Source: Pelagophyceae sp. CCMP2097
Lineage: Eukaryota; Sar; Pelagophyceae
Length of the DNA: 14,657 nt
Assembly: GCA_026770575.1 (NCBI GenBank)
Contig: MU657513.1
Span: 8,982-23,638 of the forward strand
Reading direction: 5' to 3'
The notes under the pieces were generated by a model. The model had not been told where the DNA came from, made no database searches, and saw nothing but the letters and a program-made list of their open reading frames with translations. Numbering within the stretch: position 1 is the stretch's first letter; each line of letters opens with the position of its first letter. This document shows, in pieces, positions 11,384 to 14,657 of the stretch. Made by a program: the position numbers and the translations under genes.

Positions 11384-12538
11384 ATGATTCCACCACGGCC
11401 CCGCGCACCGAGCAGGCTCATCGAGGAAATGGACGCCGTCGAGGCGCTCCCGCGCCGCCGCGACCGCGGCGCGCCCAAAGAAGTGCGCCGCGCAGCCGCG
11501 CCGGTCCTCGACGTGTTCGAGCTGAGCGACGTCTTCGCGCTCATCCTGCGCCTGGCGGCATCGCCCAATGCTGTTCTATTGACGAAACGTGTCGCTCGAG
11601 CTGGGCGCGCCGTCGCGCCACTCGTGCGCAGACTCATCTGGAAGGACCTCATCCTCAAGGGCGACGCCATCCTCAAGGGGCACACCCGCGAGGTCAGGAG
11701 CTGCACGTTCTCGCCCAACGGCGAACGCGTCGCGACGACGAGCCTCGACGCGACGGCGCGGCTCTGGGACGCCAAGACGGGCGAGCTGCAGGCGACGCTC
11801 GAGGGCCACACGGACTTCGTCACGAGCTGCGCGTTCTCGCCCAACGGCGAGCGCATCTTGACGGCGAGCCACGACGCGACGGCGCGGCTCTGGAACGCCA
11901 AGACGGGCGCGCCGCTGGTGACCCTCGAGGGGCACACCGGCGGCGTCTACAGCTGCGCGTTCTGGCCGAACGGCGAGCGTATCGTCACGGCGAGCAGCGA
12001 CGGGACGGTGCGGCTATGGGCCGCCAAGACGGGCGCGCTGCAAGCGACGCTCGAGGTGCATGCCGGGCCCGTCTACAGCAGCGCGTTCTCGCCCGACGGC
12101 AAGCGCCTCGTGACCGCGAGCTACGACACGACGGCGGTGCTCTGGGACGCCGAGACGGGCGCGCTGCAGACGTCGCTCGAGGGGCACACCAGCAGCGTCA
12201 TGAGCTGCGCGTTCTCGTTCGACGGCAAGCGCCTCGTGACAGCGAGCTACGACAAGACGGCGCGCCTCTGGGACGCCGAGACGGGCGCGCCCCAGACGAC
12301 GCTCGAGGGCCACACTGGCGTCATCACGAGCTGCGCGCTCTCGTTCGACGGCAAGCGCGTCGTAACGGCGTGCTACGACGGGGCAGCGCGGCTCTGGGAC
12401 GCCGAGACGGGCGCGCTGCTGCAGGCGCTCGAGGGGCACACCGAACCCGTCGTCAGCTGCGCGTTCTCGCCCGACGGCACGCGCGTCGTGACGGCGAGCA
12501 TGGATGGCATGGCGCGGATCTGGAACGTCGCACTCTAA
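11384..12538 (+). CDS. F-box-like / seven-blade WD40 repeat protein
   Basis: The 384-residue protein has two parts. Residues about 41-93 (VLDVFELSDVFALILRLAAS ... VRRLIWKDLIL) have the length and hydrophobic spacing of a degenerate F-box, including the late Trp; this reading is inference. Residues 97-384 are seven WD40 blades of exactly 42 residues (the last is 36), each with a GH-like start, SCAFSPDGKR-like core and TASxDxTxRLWDAxTG end, enough to close one beta-propeller. F-box/WD40 proteins usually act as substrate receptors of SCF ubiquitin ligases; WD40 propellers in general are protein-docking platforms, so the partner is unknown. A second in-frame Met at 11429 (MDAVEALPRR) is an equally possible start. 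It shares the strand of CFAP54 and converges on a paralogue at 12985-14029. A T/G-rich run (12541-12553) just after the stop may belong to the 3' processing signal. The F-box call is uncertain; the WD40 call is secure. Confidence 0.88.
   Translation: MIPPRPRAPSRLIEEMDAVEALPRRRDRGAPKEVRRAAAPVLDVFELSDVFALILRLAASPNAVLLTKRVARAGRAVAPLVRRLIWKDLILKGDAILKGHTREVRSCTFSPNGERVATTSLDATARLWDAKTGELQATLEGHTDFVTSCAFSPNGERILTASHDATARLWNAKTGAPLVTLEGHTGGVYSCAFWPNGERIVTASSDGTVRLWAAKTGALQATLEVHAGPVYSSAFSPDGKRLVTASYDTTAVLWDAETGALQTSLEGHTSSVMSCAFSFDGKRLVTASYDKTARLWDAETGAPQTTLEGHTGVITSCALSFDGKRVVTACYDGAARLWDAETGALLQALEGHTEPVVSCAFSPDGTRVVTASMDGMARIWNVAL
11672..12535 (+). repeat. 126-bp WD40-coding repeat array (7 units)
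   Basis: Units start at 11672, 11798, 11924, 12050, 12176, 12302 and 12428. The period is a constant 126 bp, the last unit is 108 bp, and there are no insertions between blades. Neighbouring units share long near-identical DNA stretches such as CTCGAGGGGCACACC and GAGACGGGCGCG. This points to unit duplication or gene conversion within the gene rather than ancient, independently diverged blades. Confidence 0.85.
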
Positions 12539-12589
12539 TCATTGTTTGTTTGTGCCCTTCGGACTCCGCCCGTGGTGGGCGCTCTCGAG

Positions 12590-12648
12590 TCGAGCGACAC
12601 CGGGTCGAGCGACACCAGGTCGAGCGACACCGGGCTCGCTCCACCGGG
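12590..12648. repeat. 15-bp tandem repeat, 3 copies plus a decayed fourth
   Basis: TCGAGCGACACCGGG occurs at 12590-12604 and 12620-12634, with one mismatch at 12605-12619 (TCGAGCGACACCAGG). A degraded copy ending CCACCGGG follows to 12648. The repeat lies about 50 nt past the stop of the plus-strand WD40 gene and is not coding in any supported frame. Confidence 0.8.
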
Positions 12649-12667
12649 CTCCTCGCTCGAAACCGGC

Positions 12668-12712
12668 GCCCGGGATCGCCGCCCGGGATCTCCGCGGCCG
12701 CCGCCCGGGATT
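12668..12712. repeat. Three spaced copies of GCCCGGGAT
   Basis: Copies start at 12668, 12681 and 12703. Each carries the palindrome CCCGGG. Spacing is uneven (13 and 22 bp), so this is either a decayed tandem repeat or simple GC-rich low complexity. No function is evident. Confidence 0.5.
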
Positions 12713-12984
12713 TTCGCCGCATCAGTGACCGCCGCAGGGACACGCCACGCCGAGGGACGACGCTCCCCAAACTCCCAAGCTTGCCCCAAAGCCCGGCGCG
12801 CCGAGCAGAGCGCCATCCATCCGGAGAAGAAACTTTGAGGAGCCGGCGTCGGGATGCTTGAGAGGGACACCTCTGAGACGCCGGATCGCTTGCATCATGA
12901 TGTCTTGTTGCGCGACCCGCATCGCACCTTCCCGAGGGAGCCAGGGACTCGAGTTACCGCCTCGCGCATGAGAACCACCATTCG

Positions 12985-14029
12985 TTAGAGGGCGACGTCC
13001 CAGAGCCGCGCCGTCCCGTCGTGGCTCGCCGTCACGACGCGCTTGCCGTCGGGCGAGAACGCGCACCACAAGATGCCGTCGGTGTGCCCCTCGAGCGTCA
13101 CCAGCGGCGCGCCCGTCGCGGCGTCCCAGAGGCGCACCGTTTTGTCGTCGCTCGCCGTCACGACGCGCTCGCCGTCGGGCGAGAACGCGCAGCACCATAC
13201 GGTGCATTTGTGCCCCAAGAGCATCGTTTGCCGTGCGCCCGTCTCGGCGTCCCAGAACCGCGCCGTCCTGTCCCAGTTCGCCGTCACGATGCGCTTGCCG
13301 TCGGGCGAGAACGCGCAGCTGTAGACCCAGGTTGGTACGCCCTTCGAGCGTCGTCTGCAGCGCGCCCGTCTTGGCGTCCCAGAGCCGCGCCGTCTTGTCG
13401 GTGCTCGTCGTCGCGACGCGCTCGCCGTTAGGCGAGAATGTGCAGCTCAAGACACTGTTGATGTAGTTCTGCCCCTCGAGCGTCGCCAGCAGCGCGCCCG
13501 TCTCAGCGTCACTGATCCACGCCTTATTGGCGCTCGCCGTTACGATGTGCCTGCCGTCGGGCGAGAACGCGCAGCCGTAGACGCCACCGGTGTGCCCCTC
13601 GAGCGTCACCAGCGGCGCGCCCGTCTTGGCGTCCCAGAGCAGGACTGTCCCGTCCCAGCTCGCCGTCGCGATGCGCTTGCCGTCGAGGGAGTACGCGCAG
13701 CTGGTGACGGCGGCGATGTGGCCCTTGAGGATCGCCGTGCCCTTCAAAATGCGGTCCGACCAGATGAGTCTGCGGACGGCGGGCGCCACGGTCCGCGCAG
13801 CTCGAGCGATTTGGGTCGTCACGCGGAGCGCGTTGGGCGAGGCCGCCAGCCGCAAGATGCGCGCGAGGAGGTCGCTCAGTTCAAACACGTCGAGGACCGC
13901 ACAGCGCTCGGCGGGTCGCAGCGTGCCGCGCCGCGAGGCCGCGCCGCCCATCTGGGCCGTGCCTCTCGGGCGCTGCACACGCGTGGCGGTGTCCCGATCG
14001 ATCGGGCCACGCTCCCACGGAGATTTCAT
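12985..14029 (-). CDS. Frameshifted F-box-like / WD40 paralogue
   Basis: This is a paralogue of the plus-strand WD40 gene. It has the same F-box-like block (residues about 45-97: VLDVFELSDLLARILRLAAS ... VRRLIWSDRIL), about six WD40 blades and a matching C-terminus (LWDVAL against IWNVAL). Blades 2 and 3 are irregular: blade 2 is one residue short and has lost the usual RLWD motif (AWISD), and blade 3 has a two-residue insertion. After about residue 233 the frame breaks at 13330/13331: one extra C on the minus strand (AACCTGGG where AACTGGG would read ...TNWVYSCAFSPDG). Intact blades then resume in the next frame to a stop at 12985-12987. Ignoring the extra base, about 347 residues would be encoded; read literally, translation runs on as unrelated sequence to 12722. 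Met codons at 14029 and 13951 are both plausible starts. A recent pseudogene or a sequence error would both fit; flanking codons look well conserved. Confidence 0.78.
13330..13331 (-). other. Single-base frameshift in the WD40 paralogue
   Basis: On the minus strand the blade-4 start reads CTCGAAGGGCGTACC, then AACCTGGGTC. Removing one C restores the standard pattern TNWVYSCAFSPDGKR and joins both halves. No GT-AG intron of suitable length (3n+1) that would fix the frame was found immediately around it; a 20-nt GT...AG stretch there has the wrong length. Confidence 0.8.
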
Positions 14030-14657
14030 ACACGCCAGCTGGAAATCATAGTAGAGTTTTGTGGCGCATTCGGTTTTTGCAAACCAATAAACCTTACCGC
14101 CTCACGGACTGACCCTGTAATTTTTGGAGACGACGGGTGTCTTAGGGGGGAAGGATATTCACGTATCGACGCGTGTCGTGGACGAGCAGGACGTGGACGA
14201 GCAGAGAACGAGCAGGGCGTGCAGAGAAGAAGACAAGGCGCTCCAGAGATCGAACGGTTTCCAAGGGCAAAGGACGCCGCGCGGGGATCAAGGATCTCAG
14301 GCAGTTCTCGTTGGAATGAGGCGCTGAAGGTCTCTATCGACGCGCCTTGGACCCGCAGGGTCGACCCGCACGTTTGTTTCGCGTTGCGGCGGCCCCTTGG
14401 GCGGGAGCGACGCGGCCTCGGAGGGCGCGTGAGGAGCATGCGTTCGGGCCCTTGCGGGACCCGCCGCGCGCCGGTAGCCGGCGAGAACTGCGCATAGGCG
14501 CCCAAAATCAACCCGGCAGCGCCCGGAACCGGCCGCAACAGCGCATCGCGGGCGTCTCGGCACCTCGGAGCGACACGGCCAACGAGCGTTTTCTCCAAAA
14601 GGATTTAATCGACTCCATTTCTTGTCTACTTCTCTTCGGGCAAAAAAACATCTTGCT
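14030..14657. other. Upstream flank of the minus-strand WD40 gene; no gene called
   Basis: This 628-nt region holds the presumed promoter/5' UTR of the minus-strand WD40 gene. A CCAAT pentamer lies at 14084-14088 (plus strand), about 55 nt from the upper start codon; this is a weak hint only. A minus-strand open frame of 190 codons (14026-14598) is Arg/Pro/Ser-rich with no recognisable domain. A short direct repeat lies at 14177-14215. The last 60 nt become AT-richer and include an A7 run. Confidence 0.5.
14177..14215. repeat. Short direct repeat CGTGGACGAGCAG
   Basis: CGTGGACGAGCAG occurs at 14177-14189 and 14192-14204, followed by the partial copy AGAACGAGCAG at 14205-14215. It is a small tandem duplication upstream of the minus-strand WD40 gene, with no evident function. 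Confidence 0.6.

Larger units (their letters stand above)
12539..12984. other. Convergent intergenic spacer
   Basis: This 446-nt region lies between the stop codons of two convergent WD40 paralogues, so it should hold both 3' UTRs and both polyadenylation sites. It begins with a T/G-rich run (12541-12553). It contains a 15-bp tandem repeat (12590-12648) and three copies of GCCCGGGAT (12668-12712). Open frames in it are GC-driven and match nothing I recognise. Confidence 0.6.

Noticed and set aside
11317..12861. 514-codon plus-strand open frame overlapping the WD40 gene
   Set aside because: It is the alternate frame of the 126-bp WD40 repeats, kept open by GC-rich composition and repeat periodicity; its product is Arg-rich with no domain.
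11672..13729. Regular repeats that might suggest a CRISPR or satellite array
   Set aside because: The units are in-frame WD40 blades with protein-level conservation, with no unique spacers between identical repeats.
14026..14598. 190-codon minus-strand open frame upstream of the WD40 paralogue
   Set aside because: It has low-complexity Arg/Pro/Ser composition, no domain, and ends just at the start of the next gene; it is not supportable as a gene.

Overview
The window looks like nuclear DNA of a GC-rich, gene-dense flagellated eukaryote, most likely a microalga. The evidence is a very long gene for a ciliary/flagellar central-apparatus protein (CFAP54 family), a clear 65-nt GT-AG intron, and two members of a WD40-repeat family with an F-box-like N-terminus. 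There are no bacterial-style operons or ribosome-binding sites. High GC, tiny introns, huge exons and WD40 genes with almost identical blades would fit a pelagophyte or related stramenopile alga. That placement is inference only.

Layout: (1) 1-764 is AT-richer than the rest and has no gene I can support; it holds two adjacent small hairpins and presumably the 5' flank of the next gene. (2) 765-11150 (+) is a CFAP54-like gene of about 3,430 codons. It has one supported intron (1396-1460), a 9.7-kb terminal exon and one unexplained frame change between about 1164 and 1209. (3) 11384-12538 (+) is an intact F-box-like/seven-blade WD40 protein. (4) 12539-12984 is a short convergent intergenic spacer with 15-bp tandem repeats. 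(5) 12985-14029 (-) is a paralogue of gene 3 in tail-to-tail orientation, interrupted by a single extra base at 13330/13331. (6) 14030-14657 has no supportable gene.

The CFAP54 gene implies that the organism builds a 9+2 axoneme at some life stage. The two WD40 genes are most simply read as an inverted duplication within an expanded family; nothing ties them functionally to CFAP54. I found no CRISPR array, transposase, tRNA or rRNA, and no convincing new multi-gene system. The points most worth checking are the two one-base frame breaks, the F-box-like/WD40 architecture of the inverted pair, and a codon-context bias around TTA.
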